A stretch of 64,000 nucleotides of DNA from Alcaligenaceae bacterium. Lineage in GTDB: Bacteria; Pseudomonadota; Gammaproteobacteria; Burkholderiales; Burkholderiaceae_B. The notes beneath the pieces are model-generated. The model was not told where the DNA came from and did not search any database. It was given only the letters and a program-made list of their open reading frames with translations. A program made the position numbers and the translations under genes. Of this stretch, positions 51,778-59,960 are shown piece after piece. Each line of letters opens with the position of its first letter. Position 1 is the stretch's first letter. Location: contig JACCEN010000010.1 of assembly GCA_013416435.1 (NCBI GenBank), positions 1-64,000 of the forward strand. The letters are read 5' to 3'.

Positions 51778-51916
51778 GGGGTCAGACCCCGTACGGGGTC
51801 TGACCCCACGGCTATAAGGTTGGATAGGGACAGACCCCATACGGGGTCTGTCCATTCAGATAGTCGGGTCTGACCCTTCAGGCACTGGGGTCAGACCCCA
51901 TGCGGGGTCTGACCCC
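51778..51916. repeat. Palindrome array between ppsR and the RNA methyltransferase gene
   Basis: Full copies at 51778-51807 (core GTAC), 51826-51855 (core ATAC, degenerate) and 51887-51916 (core ATGC), plus a half copy at 51866-51876. The degenerate copy has T-to-A and A-to-T changes that pair, an outer A-T pair and one real mismatch. The methyltransferase gene runs through the last full copy. Confidence 0.93.
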
Positions 51917-52713
51917 AAGCCCCCCGCCCGCCTGCGCTGCTCGAACAGGCAGACGCCTGCCGCGACGCCGACGTTCAGCGATTCCACGTTTTCCACCTGC
52001 GGAATGAACACTTTGAGGTCCGCGCGCGCGAGCAGTTCGGCGTCTACGCCCTGCCCTTCGTTTCCGAACACCCAGGCGCAGTTCCGGGGCAGTTCCGCAT
52101 CATAAAGCGAGGTCGCGTCGCTCAGGGATGTCGCCACCAGCGGAACGCGAAGCTTTCCGCGGGCTGCCGGCAAGTCGACGTGTTCGTGTATCGACAATGC
52201 AAAATGCGCGCCCTGTGCGCTGCGCAGCACCTTGGCCGACCATGCGGCGGCGCATCCGCGCGACAGATAAGCATGACGCAGCCCGGCCGCCGCCGCCGTG
52301 CGCAACAGCGTGCCGACGTTGCCGGGGTCCTGGATGCGGTCCAGCCAGAGGCAGTTATGGTCGATCACGGACGGCAGTTCGGGCGCCGGCGCGGATACCA
52401 GGAAATAGACGCCCTGCCCATGTCCGACTTGCGACAAGCCTGAGGAAAGCCGGGGGTCCAGGCTGATGCGGGAATCAGGATGCAGCGCCTGCGCAAGCGC
52501 CTGCAGCTCTTCGTGGGCCTCCAACCGCTGTATATCGAACAAGGCGAGCTCGGGCTCGCCCATCTGCTCCAGCCATGACTGGCACAGATGCACGCCTTCC
52601 AGCAGGACACGATAGCCCTCGAGCCCGCGCTCGACTGCAGGGTCCCGCTTGCCGTCCGCCACCCGCAGCAGGCGTTTATACAGAGGATTGTCGCGGGAAC
52701 TGATGAGTTTCAT
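51856..52713 (-). CDS. TrmH/SpoU-family RNA 2'-O-methyltransferase
   Basis: A 285-residue SPOUT methyltransferase with the trefoil-knot motifs: motif 1 WLDRIQDPGNVGTLLRTAAA, motif 2 WVFGNEGQGVDAELL and motif 3 IPQVENVESLNVGVAAGVCL. An N-terminal substrate-binding domain of about 100 residues starts MKLISSRDNPLYKRLLRVAD. It modifies the ribose of an rRNA or tRNA nucleotide. The normal end is near LFEQRRRA; the last 20 residues translate a palindrome and a half copy ([10 protein letters not shown]). It starts 14 nt after rnhB. Confidence 0.88.
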   Translation of the reverse strand: MKLISSRDNPLYKRLLRVADGKRDPAVERGLEGYRVLLEGVHLCQSWLEQMGEPELALFDIQRLEAHEELQALAQALHPDSRISLDPRLSSGLSQVGHGQGVYFLVSAPAPELPSVIDHNCLWLDRIQDPGNVGTLLRTAAAAGLRHAYLSRGCAAAWSAKVLRSAQGAHFALSIHEHVDLPAARGKLRVPLVATSLSDATSLYDAELPRNCAWVFGNEGQGVDAELLARADLKVFIPQVENVESLNVGVAAGVCLFEQRRRAGGLGSDPAWGLTPVPEGSDPTI

Positions 52714-52727
52714 CGGCGAATGCCACA

Positions 52728-53366
52728 CTAGCGTTGAGCAGTCCTGCTCGCCTCTTCGGGCGAGCCCAGCAGCAGCCGTACCGGAGCGAAGCTGCGCCGG
52801 TGCGCGAGACAAGGGCCGTGCGCCTGCAGCCGCTCCAGGTGGAGCGCCGTGCCATAGCCTTTGTTCTGATCGAAACCGTATTCGGGATGGGCTTCGTGCA
52901 ATAGCAGGCAGTCCGCATCTCGCGCCGTCTTGGCCAGGATGGACGCAGCCGAGATCGCAGCGTGCGAGGCGTCGCCGCCTATGATGGCCTCGGCGGGGCA
53001 TGAAAGCCCCTGGGGCAGCCTGTTGCCGTCGATCAGCGCTTTTCCGGGGTGAATGGCCAGCCCCCCGCAGGCACGCCGCATGGCGAGCATGGTCGCCTGC
53101 AATATGTTCAGACGGTCGATTTCTTCGACACTGGCACTGGCCACGCACCAAGCGAGCGCATACTCGCGTATCTCAAGGCTCAGTTCGGTTCGCCGCGCCG
53201 CAGTGAGCTTCTTGGAATCGTCCAGCCCCTGGATCGGACGGCCCGGATCCAGGATGACGGCGGCGGCGAATACCGGGCCGGCGAGCGGCCCGCGCCCCGC
53301 CTCGTCGATGCCCGCGATGCGGTCGATGGGCACTTGAAGCGGAGCAAAAAGGTCAACCTGTTCCAT
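52728..53366 (-). CDS. rnhB: Ribonuclease HII
   Basis: A 212-residue RNase HII, which removes ribonucleotides from DNA and RNA primers. The acidic active-site residues are in [29 protein letters not shown] and the downstream Asp of [27 protein letters not shown] matches the family. Its first 14 bp overlap the lpxB end, the common arrangement in proteobacterial lpx operons (lpxA-lpxB-rnhB). Confidence 0.95.
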   Translation of the reverse strand: MEQVDLFAPLQVPIDRIAGIDEAGRGPLAGPVFAAAVILDPGRPIQGLDDSKKLTAARRTELSLEIREYALAWCVASASVEEIDRLNILQATMLAMRRACGGLAIHPGKALIDGNRLPQGLSCPAEAIIGGDASHAAISAASILAKTARDADCLLLHEAHPEYGFDQNKGYGTALHLERLQAHGPCLAHRRSFAPVRLLLGSPEEASRTAQR

Positions 53367-54573
53367 GCTGAAGCTGCTCGACGATGGCGCGCGCCGCCAA
53401 AGCGGGCGTGTCGCGGTTCAGGGATTCGTGGATCTGCGTGAATCGTTCGGCAACCCGGCTACCGTAGGACGCATCCATCAAGGCTTTCCAGCTCGCTTCG
53501 GCCAACGCCTGCGGCGTGGCGTCGTCCTGGAGAAGCTCGGGCACCACGAAATCCCGGGCGAGGACATTCGGCAGTCCGACCCAGGGCACATACGGCCTGG
53601 CCTGCCCGGACTTCCATTCCATCATACGCCGCATCATGGGCGACAGCACGTAGGAAATCACCATGGGCCGCTTGAACAAGGCGGCCTCCAGGGTGGCGGT
53701 GCCGCTGGCCACCAGGACCGCATCCGCCGCTTCCATCACGTTCCAGGCGGCGGGACGGGCGGCCCGGGCTGAAGACTGGCCTTCCGGATGAGCGTCGGGC
53801 GCCCGGTGGCCGCCATCGATGATCCGGCAGTTGGGCACCGGATACTGGCGAAGCAGGGATTCGAACTCCAGCCTGCGTTCGTTGTTGACCATGGGGACGA
53901 GCACCTGCAGAGCCGGGTCTCGGCGTGTCAGCAACTGCACGGCCTGCAGGAACCGGGGCGCCAGCAGCTTGATCTCGGAAGACCGGCTGCCCGGCATCAC
54001 GGCCAACACTTTGGCCTGGTCGTCCACACCCAGGTATCGGCGCGCTGCGGCCTGGTCCGGCTGCATGGGAATGACTTGGGCCAGTGGATGGCCGACATAG
54101 GTAACCGGAACCCCTTCCTTCTGGTAGATTTCCTCTTCGAACGGAAATAGCACCAGCATATGGGACACGGCGGCGCGAATCTTGTGGATGCGCTCGTAGC
54201 GCCAGGCCCAGATCGATGGTCCCACAAAATGCACCGTGGGCACGCCGGCCTGCTTCAATTGAAGTTCCAGCCTCAGGTTGAAGTCGGGCGCATCGATGCC
54301 GACGAAGACGTCGGGCTTGCGCGCGAGCCAGCGCTTCTTGACGTCGAAATACGTGTTCAGCAAGCTGGGCAGGCGCTTGAAGGCGTCGACATAGCCGAAG
54401 ACCGTAAGCGCCCGCATATCGTGCCAGGCATCCAGGCCTTGGGCCCGCATGGCGGGCCCGCCTATGCCTTCGAACCGGCTTTGATCCACGTGCCCCTGGA
54501 TTCCGTGGATGATGCGGGCGGCCAGCAGGTCGCCCGAAGGTTCTCCGGCGACCATGCCCAGACACAAGGTCAT
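53353..54573 (-). CDS. lpxB: Lipid-A-disaccharide synthase
   Basis: A 406-residue GT-B glycosyltransferase (GT19) that joins UDP-2,3-diacylglucosamine and lipid X into the lipid A disaccharide at the inner membrane. Landmarks are [71 protein letters not shown] and [13 protein letters not shown] run of low-identity residues ([20 protein letters not shown]) is inserted after about residue 240. Start chosen at 54573, 4-nt overlap with lpxA. Confidence 0.95.
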   Translation of the reverse strand: MTLCLGMVAGEPSGDLLAARIIHGIQGHVDQSRFEGIGGPAMRAQGLDAWHDMRALTVFGYVDAFKRLPSLLNTYFDVKKRWLARKPDVFVGIDAPDFNLRLELQLKQAGVPTVHFVGPSIWAWRYERIHKIRAAVSHMLVLFPFEEEIYQKEGVPVTYVGHPLAQVIPMQPDQAAARRYLGVDDQAKVLAVMPGSRSSEIKLLAPRFLQAVQLLTRRDPALQVLVPMVNNERRLEFESLLRQYPVPNCRIIDGGHRAPDAHPEGQSSARAARPAAWNVMEAADAVLVASGTATLEAALFKRPMVISYVLSPMMRRMMEWKSGQARPYVPWVGLPNVLARDFVVPELLQDDATPQALAEASWKALMDASYGSRVAERFTQIHESLNRDTPALAARAIVEQLQHGTG

Positions 54574-55364
54574 GAGCGCACGATGCCTCGTGTCGAGGCG
54601 GCAAGAAAGTTGATCAGGGGCTGCAAGGCGTCGGCTGCATCGGGTTTTTCGCGCTGCAGCTCGCGCATTTTCTCGCAGGCCTCCTCGACCTTCAGGTTGC
54701 GGCGGTACAGAAGCTTGTAGGCCTCTTTGAGCGCCGCAATGGCCTCGGGTGTGAAACCGCGGCGGCTCAACCCTTCGGAATTGATGCCCACCGGACGAAA
54801 GGGATCGCCCGCGCCGATCAGATAAGGCGGGGTGTCCTGGCGGATGGAGCTGGTGCCGCCGATCATGGTGTGCGCGCCGATGCGCACGAACTGATGGACG
54901 GCCGACAAACCGCCCAGGATGGCCCAATCGCCTATGTGGATATGGCCCGCGAGCTGGACGCCGTTGGCGATGACGGTATGGCTGCCGATCTGGCAGTCAT
55001 GCGCAATATGCACATAGGCCATGATCCAGTTGTCGTCGCCCAGGCGAGTCACGCCCACGTCTTGCGCCGTCCCCGTATTGATGGTGACGTACTCGCGTAT
55101 GGTGTTGCCGTCGCCGATCTCGAGCCGGGTGGGTTCGTTGCGGTATTTCTTGTCTTGGGGAATGCCGCCGATGGAGCAGAAACGATAGAAATTGTTGTTT
55201 GCACCTATCGTGGTGTGGCCGTCGATGACACAATGCGGGCCCACGGTGGTGCCCGCCCCGATCACGACGTGATCACCGATGATGCTGTATGGCCCGATGC
55301 TTACATCGCCGGCGATCCTGGCCCCGGGGGCAACGATCGCCGTAGGATGGATGTGGCTCGCCAT
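54570..55364 (-). CDS. lpxA: UDP-N-acetylglucosamine acyltransferase LpxA
   Basis: A 264-residue left-handed beta-helix enzyme that adds the first 3-hydroxyacyl chain to UDP-GlcNAc. It shows the hexapeptide repeats (IHPTAIVAPGARIAGDVSIG) and the catalytic His region YVHIAHDCQIGSHTVIANGV. C-terminal helices begin near GFTPEAIAALKEAY. I start at MASHIHPTAIVAPGAR. It sits between fabZ and lpxB with a 4-nt overlap to lpxB, the standard lpxD-fabZ-lpxA-lpxB order. Confidence 0.96.
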   Translation of the reverse strand: MASHIHPTAIVAPGARIAGDVSIGPYSIIGDHVVIGAGTTVGPHCVIDGHTTIGANNNFYRFCSIGGIPQDKKYRNEPTRLEIGDGNTIREYVTINTGTAQDVGVTRLGDDNWIMAYVHIAHDCQIGSHTVIANGVQLAGHIHIGDWAILGGLSAVHQFVRIGAHTMIGGTSSIRQDTPPYLIGAGDPFRPVGINSEGLSRRGFTPEAIAALKEAYKLLYRRNLKVEEACEKMRELQREKPDAADALQPLINFLAASTRGIVRS

Positions 55365-55366
55365 TC

Positions 55367-55819
55367 CTACTCTTCCAGCACGCGTATCGCGCACATGATC
55401 TTGGCCTCGGCGGCCAGTTGCCCGTCGACGGTGGCTTGCGCCGTGTACTTGCAGATGGAACGGCTGATGCGATCGGCCGTGACCTCCAGGCGCAGTTGGT
55501 CGCCGGGTACCACCGGCCTGCGAAAGCGCGCGCCGTCCACCCCGACCAGGTAATAGGCGATCTTGTGATCCGAGGGGGTAACGTCATTTTCGCCCTCGAA
55601 GGAAAACAGCGCCGCCGCCTGCGCCAGGGCCTCGATGATGAGCACGCCCGGCATGACCGGATGATGCGGAAAATGGCCTGTGAAGAAAGGCTCGTTCATG
55701 GTCACGTTCTTGATGGCGACGATGCTCTTGCCGGGAACCATTTCAATGACACGATCCACGAGCAGCATCGGGTAGCGATGCGGCAGCCGTTCCATGATCT
55801 GTTTAATATCGAGTTCCAT
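55367..55819 (-). CDS. fabZ: 3-hydroxyacyl-ACP dehydratase FabZ
   Basis: A 150-residue hot-dog fold dehydratase in fatty-acid synthesis. The catalytic His is in [11 protein letters not shown], and the Glu in [33 protein letters not shown] is the family loop. It competes with LpxA for 3-hydroxyacyl-ACP, which explains its place in the lpx operon, 2 nt upstream of lpxA and 27 nt after lpxD in the direction of transcription. Confidence 0.97.
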   Translation of the reverse strand: MELDIKQIMERLPHRYPMLLVDRVIEMVPGKSIVAIKNVTMNEPFFTGHFPHHPVMPGVLIIEALAQAAALFSFEGENDVTPSDHKIAYYLVGVDGARFRRPVVPGDQLRLEVTADRISRSICKYTAQATVDGQLAAEAKIMCAIRVLEE

Positions 55820-55846
55820 TTTTTTGTATCCTGCGTGCTTCTTCAG

Positions 55847-56941
55847 TTAAGACTTTGTCGTTTCCAGTGCCTTCAGGCGCCGGCGCAGCTGTGCCAGCTG
55901 CGAAAGCACCGCGGCGTTGCGCTGCCACTGCACGTGCTCGGCAAACGGATAGACCCCGGTGTAGCGTCCTGGCTTGGCGATGCTGGACGTGATGGCGGTT
56001 CCGCCCGAAACGTGCACGTCGTCTGCTAAAACCAGATGGCCCGAAAGCATGGCCGCCCCGGCGATGGTGCAGCGCGCGCCGATGACGGTGGACCCCGCCA
56101 CCCCCACGCATGCCGCCATGGCGGTGTGGTCTCCGACATGGACGTTATGGCCGATCATGATCTGATTGTCGAGCTTGACGCCGTTGCCCAGCACGGTGTC
56201 TTCCAGTGCCCCGCGATCGACCGTGGTGTTGGCGCCGATTTCGACGTCGTCGCCAATCGTGACGCCGCCGATTTGCGCGATCTTGGCCCACGCGCCGGTG
56301 TCCTTGCGGGGGTCGGGCGCGAAACCGAAACCGTCTGCGCCCAATACGCACCCCGAATGCAGGATGGCCCGGTCACCGACCTTGACATCATGATACAAGG
56401 TGACGCGCGCGTGCAGCAGGCAGTCGTCGCCGATTCGGGACTTCGCGCCGACGATGCATCCCGGCCCCAGCCGGCTGCCCTTGCCGATGCGCACGCCGTC
56501 CTCGACCACGCAAAGAGGGCCGATGCTGACGCCGGCGCCGATGACGGCCGTGGGCGCGATGACCGCCGATGGATGTATGCCGCGTTGGAGGCCGTTGAGC
56601 CGATGCCGGTCGAACCATTGCGCCAGCAAGGCATACATGAGGTAGGGCTGGCTGCACAGCACGACGCGATAAGCGCGGTCGCCCGCGGGCAGCGCCTGGA
56701 AGGCGGCTTCCGTCATGATGACCGCGGCCGCGCGGCAGTTGAGCAGTTGCTCGTGCAGCTTGGGATTGGACAGGAAACTGATTTCCGACGGCCCTGCGGA
56801 CGACAACGAACCCAAACCCCTTATGCGGGGTTCGGGTTGGTCGCTGGAATCGGCCGGTTTACAGTCCAGGCCTGCAACGTTCGCCTGTTTGAGGAGTTCA
56901 TGCAAGGCAGGCGCCTGTTCAGGCGCTAACAGTACCGGCAT
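55847..56941 (-). CDS. lpxD: UDP-3-O-(3-hydroxyacyl)glucosamine N-acyltransferase
   Basis: A 364-residue beta-helix acyltransferase adding the second, N-linked 3-hydroxyacyl chain in lipid A synthesis. The N-terminal uridine-binding domain (about 1-115) contains SEISFLSNPKLHEQL; the hexapeptide helix starts near IHPSAVIAPTAVIGAGVSIG and includes the active-site segment QIMIGHNVHVGDHTAMAACV. The C-terminal helix (AVLSQLAQLRRRLKALE) is typical. It follows skp by 6 nt. Confidence 0.96.
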   Translation of the reverse strand: MPVLLAPEQAPALHELLKQANVAGLDCKPADSSDQPEPRIRGLGSLSSAGPSEISFLSNPKLHEQLLNCRAAAVIMTEAAFQALPAGDRAYRVVLCSQPYLMYALLAQWFDRHRLNGLQRGIHPSAVIAPTAVIGAGVSIGPLCVVEDGVRIGKGSRLGPGCIVGAKSRIGDDCLLHARVTLYHDVKVGDRAILHSGCVLGADGFGFAPDPRKDTGAWAKIAQIGGVTIGDDVEIGANTTVDRGALEDTVLGNGVKLDNQIMIGHNVHVGDHTAMAACVGVAGSTVIGARCTIAGAAMLSGHLVLADDVHVSGGTAITSSIAKPGRYTGVYPFAEHVQWQRNAAVLSQLAQLRRRLKALETTKS

Positions 56942-56947
56942 GTTGAA

Positions 56948-57502
56948 TTAGCCGCCCAGAGCCTTGAGCACCTGGTCGGTAATGTCGACCCGGGGGCTGA
57001 CTGTGACGGCGTCCTGGATGATCAGGTCGTAGTTCTGCTGCTCGGCGATCTTCTTGATGGCTGCATCGGCCTTTTCGACGATGCTGGAGAATTCTTCATT
57101 GCGACGGCGGTTGAAGTCTTCCTGGAATTCGCGGCGCTTGCGCTGCAGGTCGGAATCCAGGTCGGCCAGCTGGCGCTGGCGCTTGACGCGCTCGGACTCG
57201 GAAAGCACGGGGGCGTCCTTGTCGAATTTCTGGGCGTCGTTGCGCAAACGGTTGGCGAGATTCTGGAGTTCATCGTCGCGCTTCTTGAATTCGGCTTCGA
57301 TTTTGGACTGCGCAGCCTTGGCGGGCTTGGAATCACGCAGGATGCGCTCGGTGCTCACGAAGCCGATTTTGGTCGCCTGCGCATGCACGGGCGCAGCCAC
57401 CATGGCGCCGACGCCAAGCACCGCGGCAAGCACCAAGGCGCGATTGCCCCGGCCCATGGCGCGGTTTACAGCAGAAAGTTTTAGTGCGAATTGAGACTTC
57501 AT
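56948..57502 (-). CDS. skp: OmpH/Skp-type periplasmic chaperone
   Basis: A 184-residue chaperone that binds unfolded outer-membrane proteins as a trimer. A Sec signal peptide ends in APVHA (about residue 41); mature sequence begins QATKIGFVSTERILRDSKPA, and the long charged helices (RVKRQRQLADLDSDLQRKRR, FQEDFNRRRNEEF) form the tentacles. It lies between bamA and lpxD, its universal place in beta- and gammaproteobacteria. The signal peptide is longer than usual; MGRGNRALVL (residue 16) is an alternative start. Confidence 0.93.
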   Translation of the reverse strand: MKSQFALKLSAVNRAMGRGNRALVLAAVLGVGAMVAAPVHAQATKIGFVSTERILRDSKPAKAAQSKIEAEFKKRDDELQNLANRLRNDAQKFDKDAPVLSESERVKRQRQLADLDSDLQRKRREFQEDFNRRRNEEFSSIVEKADAAIKKIAEQQNYDLIIQDAVTVSPRVDITDQVLKALGG

Positions 57503-57564
57503 GAAAAATCTACCTTGCGAAATAGCAGAGATAAAAGAGTTATTGTGCCATTAATTGAACGACA

Positions 57565-59907
57565 TCAGAAACCAGTGCCGATCTGGAACTGGAAGGCCTG
57601 TTTGTCGTCGCCTTCTTTGGCGTTGAGGGCGCGCGCGAATGACAGTTGCAGCGGCCCCAATGGCGATTGCCACGACAAGCCTATACCCGCGGAATACTTC
57701 CAGCCGCAAGGATCGGCGGACTGATTGTTGATGCCGCGGTAGCAAACGCTGTTGCCGGTCGTCTGGATCTGGCCGGCGTCGGCAAACACGAACCACCGCA
57801 GCGTGCGGTCTCGCGTGGCGCCCGGGAACGGCAAGTATAGCTGCACGTTGCCCACGATACGGCGCGAGCCGCCCAGGTAATCGTTAGTGAGTGTATCGCG
57901 CGGGCCGAGCGAAGCGCCTTCGAAGCCGCGCACCGATCCGATGCCGCCGCCGTAGATGTTCTTGATGACCGGGAAGGTCTTGTCGCCGAAGGCTTTGCCC
58001 CAATCGACCTGGCCATTGAACGCCAGCGTGTAGGCGCGGCCGAATGGCAGATAGTACTGCTGCTGAGCGCTGAGCATGTAGTAGCGCAGGTCGCCGGCGG
58101 ACAGGTCGCCCGACAGGCGCGTATAGCCGCCTTTGGTCGGCGCAATGGCGCTGTCCCGCGTGTCTTTGGACCAGCCGACGTTGAAGATGACCGCATTGGT
58201 GGATTCGCCGTACTCCTTGACGAAGTCCTGGTAGGCTTGCGGGGTGTACTGCGGGCTGAGGTCGGACAGCTTGTTGTGCTCGTAGCTGAAGCCGGCAAAG
58301 ACGCGGTCGAACTCGGAAATAGGCACGCCGAAGTTCATGCCCGCGCCGATGGAGGTCACGCGGTAGTCGCCGAAAGAATCGCGGCTATCGTAAGGCGTGG
58401 TGCGGCGATAGTAGACGGACGTGGTCTTGCTGATGCCGTCGCGGGTCCAGTACGGGTTGGTGTGCGATACCACGACGGCGCGGTTGGTCTTGCTGGTATT
58501 GAGCTGCAAGGACAGTGTGTTGCCGCTGCCGAAGATGTTGTCCTGGCTGATGCCGCCCGACAGGATCAGCTTGTCGGTGGAGCCATAGCCCACCCCGAGG
58601 TTGATGAGGCCGGTGGGTTTTTCCTTGACATCGACGTTGACGTCGATCTGGTCCGTCGAGCCCGCGACCGGCGCGGTGGTGACGTTGACGTCGTTGAAAT
58701 AGCCCAGGCGGTCGATGCGGTCGCGAGAAGTCTTGATGCTGCCGGCGTCGTACCACGCGGCTTCCTGCTGTCGCATTTCGCGGCGTATGACTTCGTCGCG
58801 GGTACGGGTGTTGCCGCCGATCTGGATGCGGCGGACATAGACGCGGCGGCCCGGATCCACATAGAAAGTGAGATCCGTTTCGTGGCTTTCCCGATCGAGC
58901 ACGGGATTGGGGTTGACGTTGGCGAACGCATAGCCGAGCGTGCCGAGGTAATCGGTGATGGCCTTGGCCGTGGCACTGCTCTTTTCCGCCGAGAAGGTCT
59001 CGCCTTCCTTGATGGCGACCATGGGCTGGATCTTGTCTTCGAGCCCAAGGAGATCACCGGCGAGCTTGACGCTGCGAACCTTGTAGGGCTGGCCCTCGTG
59101 CACGGTCAGTGTGATGGAGATGTCTTGGCGGTCGGGCGAAATCGCAACCTGGGGAGGCTCGGCGGTGTACTCCAGGAAGCCCCGGTTCAGGTAGTAGGAG
59201 CGGATTCGCTCGACGTCGCCTTCGAGCTTTTCGCGGGAATACTTGTTGGTGCCCGTGTACCAGGTCATCATGCCCGAGCTGGTGAGCTCCATTTCGTCGA
59301 GCAAAGTGCTTTCGGAGAAGGCTTCGTTGCCGATGATGCGGATGGAGCCGATCTTGGCGAGGTCTCCTTCGAAAATATCGAAGCTCACGCCCACGCGATT
59401 GCGCGGAAGGGGCGTGATGATGGGGCTGACCTCGACCCCGTACTTGCCCTTGGACAGATACTGTTGCTTGAGCTCGAATTCGGCGCGCTCGAGCATGGAG
59501 CGGTCAAACACGCGCCCCGGGCCGAATCCGACCTGCGCCAGCGACTTCAGGATGGCCTTGTCGTCGAACTCGCGCATGCCGTTGAAGCTGACGGACGCGA
59601 TGGTGGGCCTTTCCTGGACATTGACCACCAGCACGTTGTTGGTGGTGTCGATGGAGACATCGCTGAAGAAGCCCGTGGCATAAAGGCGCTGAATGGCTTC
59701 GGCGGCCTGCTCTTCGGTGAACTGTTCGCCCACCTTGACGGGAAGATAGCTGAATATCGTGCCGACATCGACGCGCTGGATACCATTGACCTGAATATCG
59801 CGAACCGTGAAGGGGGTGAAGGCTGAAGCGATGCTGGGCGCGAGCAAGGCAGCCAGCAATACTGACATGGCGCGCTTGGAAAAAGGTGGTTTCCGGCTAG
59901 ACGACAT
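57565..59907 (-). CDS. bamA: Outer-membrane protein assembly factor BamA
   Basis: A 780-residue Omp85 protein, the core of the machine that inserts beta-barrel proteins in the outer membrane. A signal peptide (ending in SIASA) is followed by five POTRA domains (about 25-430), starting FTPFTVRDIQVNGIQRVDVG, then a 16-strand barrel. The conserved loop-6 motif VRGF is in IGSVRGFEGASLGPRD. The C-terminal strand ends QFQIGTGF, with the expected terminal Phe. It follows rseP by 53 nt and precedes skp by 62 nt. Confidence 0.97.
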   Translation of the reverse strand: MSSSRKPPFSKRAMSVLLAALLAPSIASAFTPFTVRDIQVNGIQRVDVGTIFSYLPVKVGEQFTEEQAAEAIQRLYATGFFSDVSIDTTNNVLVVNVQERPTIASVSFNGMREFDDKAILKSLAQVGFGPGRVFDRSMLERAEFELKQQYLSKGKYGVEVSPIITPLPRNRVGVSFDIFEGDLAKIGSIRIIGNEAFSESTLLDEMELTSSGMMTWYTGTNKYSREKLEGDVERIRSYYLNRGFLEYTAEPPQVAISPDRQDISITLTVHEGQPYKVRSVKLAGDLLGLEDKIQPMVAIKEGETFSAEKSSATAKAITDYLGTLGYAFANVNPNPVLDRESHETDLTFYVDPGRRVYVRRIQIGGNTRTRDEVIRREMRQQEAAWYDAGSIKTSRDRIDRLGYFNDVNVTTAPVAGSTDQIDVNVDVKEKPTGLINLGVGYGSTDKLILSGGISQDNIFGSGNTLSLQLNTSKTNRAVVVSHTNPYWTRDGISKTTSVYYRRTTPYDSRDSFGDYRVTSIGAGMNFGVPISEFDRVFAGFSYEHNKLSDLSPQYTPQAYQDFVKEYGESTNAVIFNVGWSKDTRDSAIAPTKGGYTRLSGDLSAGDLRYYMLSAQQQYYLPFGRAYTLAFNGQVDWGKAFGDKTFPVIKNIYGGGIGSVRGFEGASLGPRDTLTNDYLGGSRRIVGNVQLYLPFPGATRDRTLRWFVFADAGQIQTTGNSVCYRGINNQSADPCGWKYSAGIGLSWQSPLGPLQLSFARALNAKEGDDKQAFQFQIGTGF

Positions 59908-59960
59908 CCTGGACTATCCTTGGACGATTAAATGGTGGAGGATTGTAAGGCACAAAGCCT

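Noticed and set aside
8778..51916. The palindromes as simple rho-independent terminators
   Set aside because: They lack U-tracts, occur in divergent promoter gaps and inside reading frames, and come in tandem arrays.
8778..51916. The palindromes as a CRISPR array
   Set aside because: Units are scattered over 43 kb, spacers are irregular and there are no cas genes.
58237..59826. 529-codon plus-strand frame opposite bamA
   Set aside because: Shadow frame of bamA; no ribosome site or homology.
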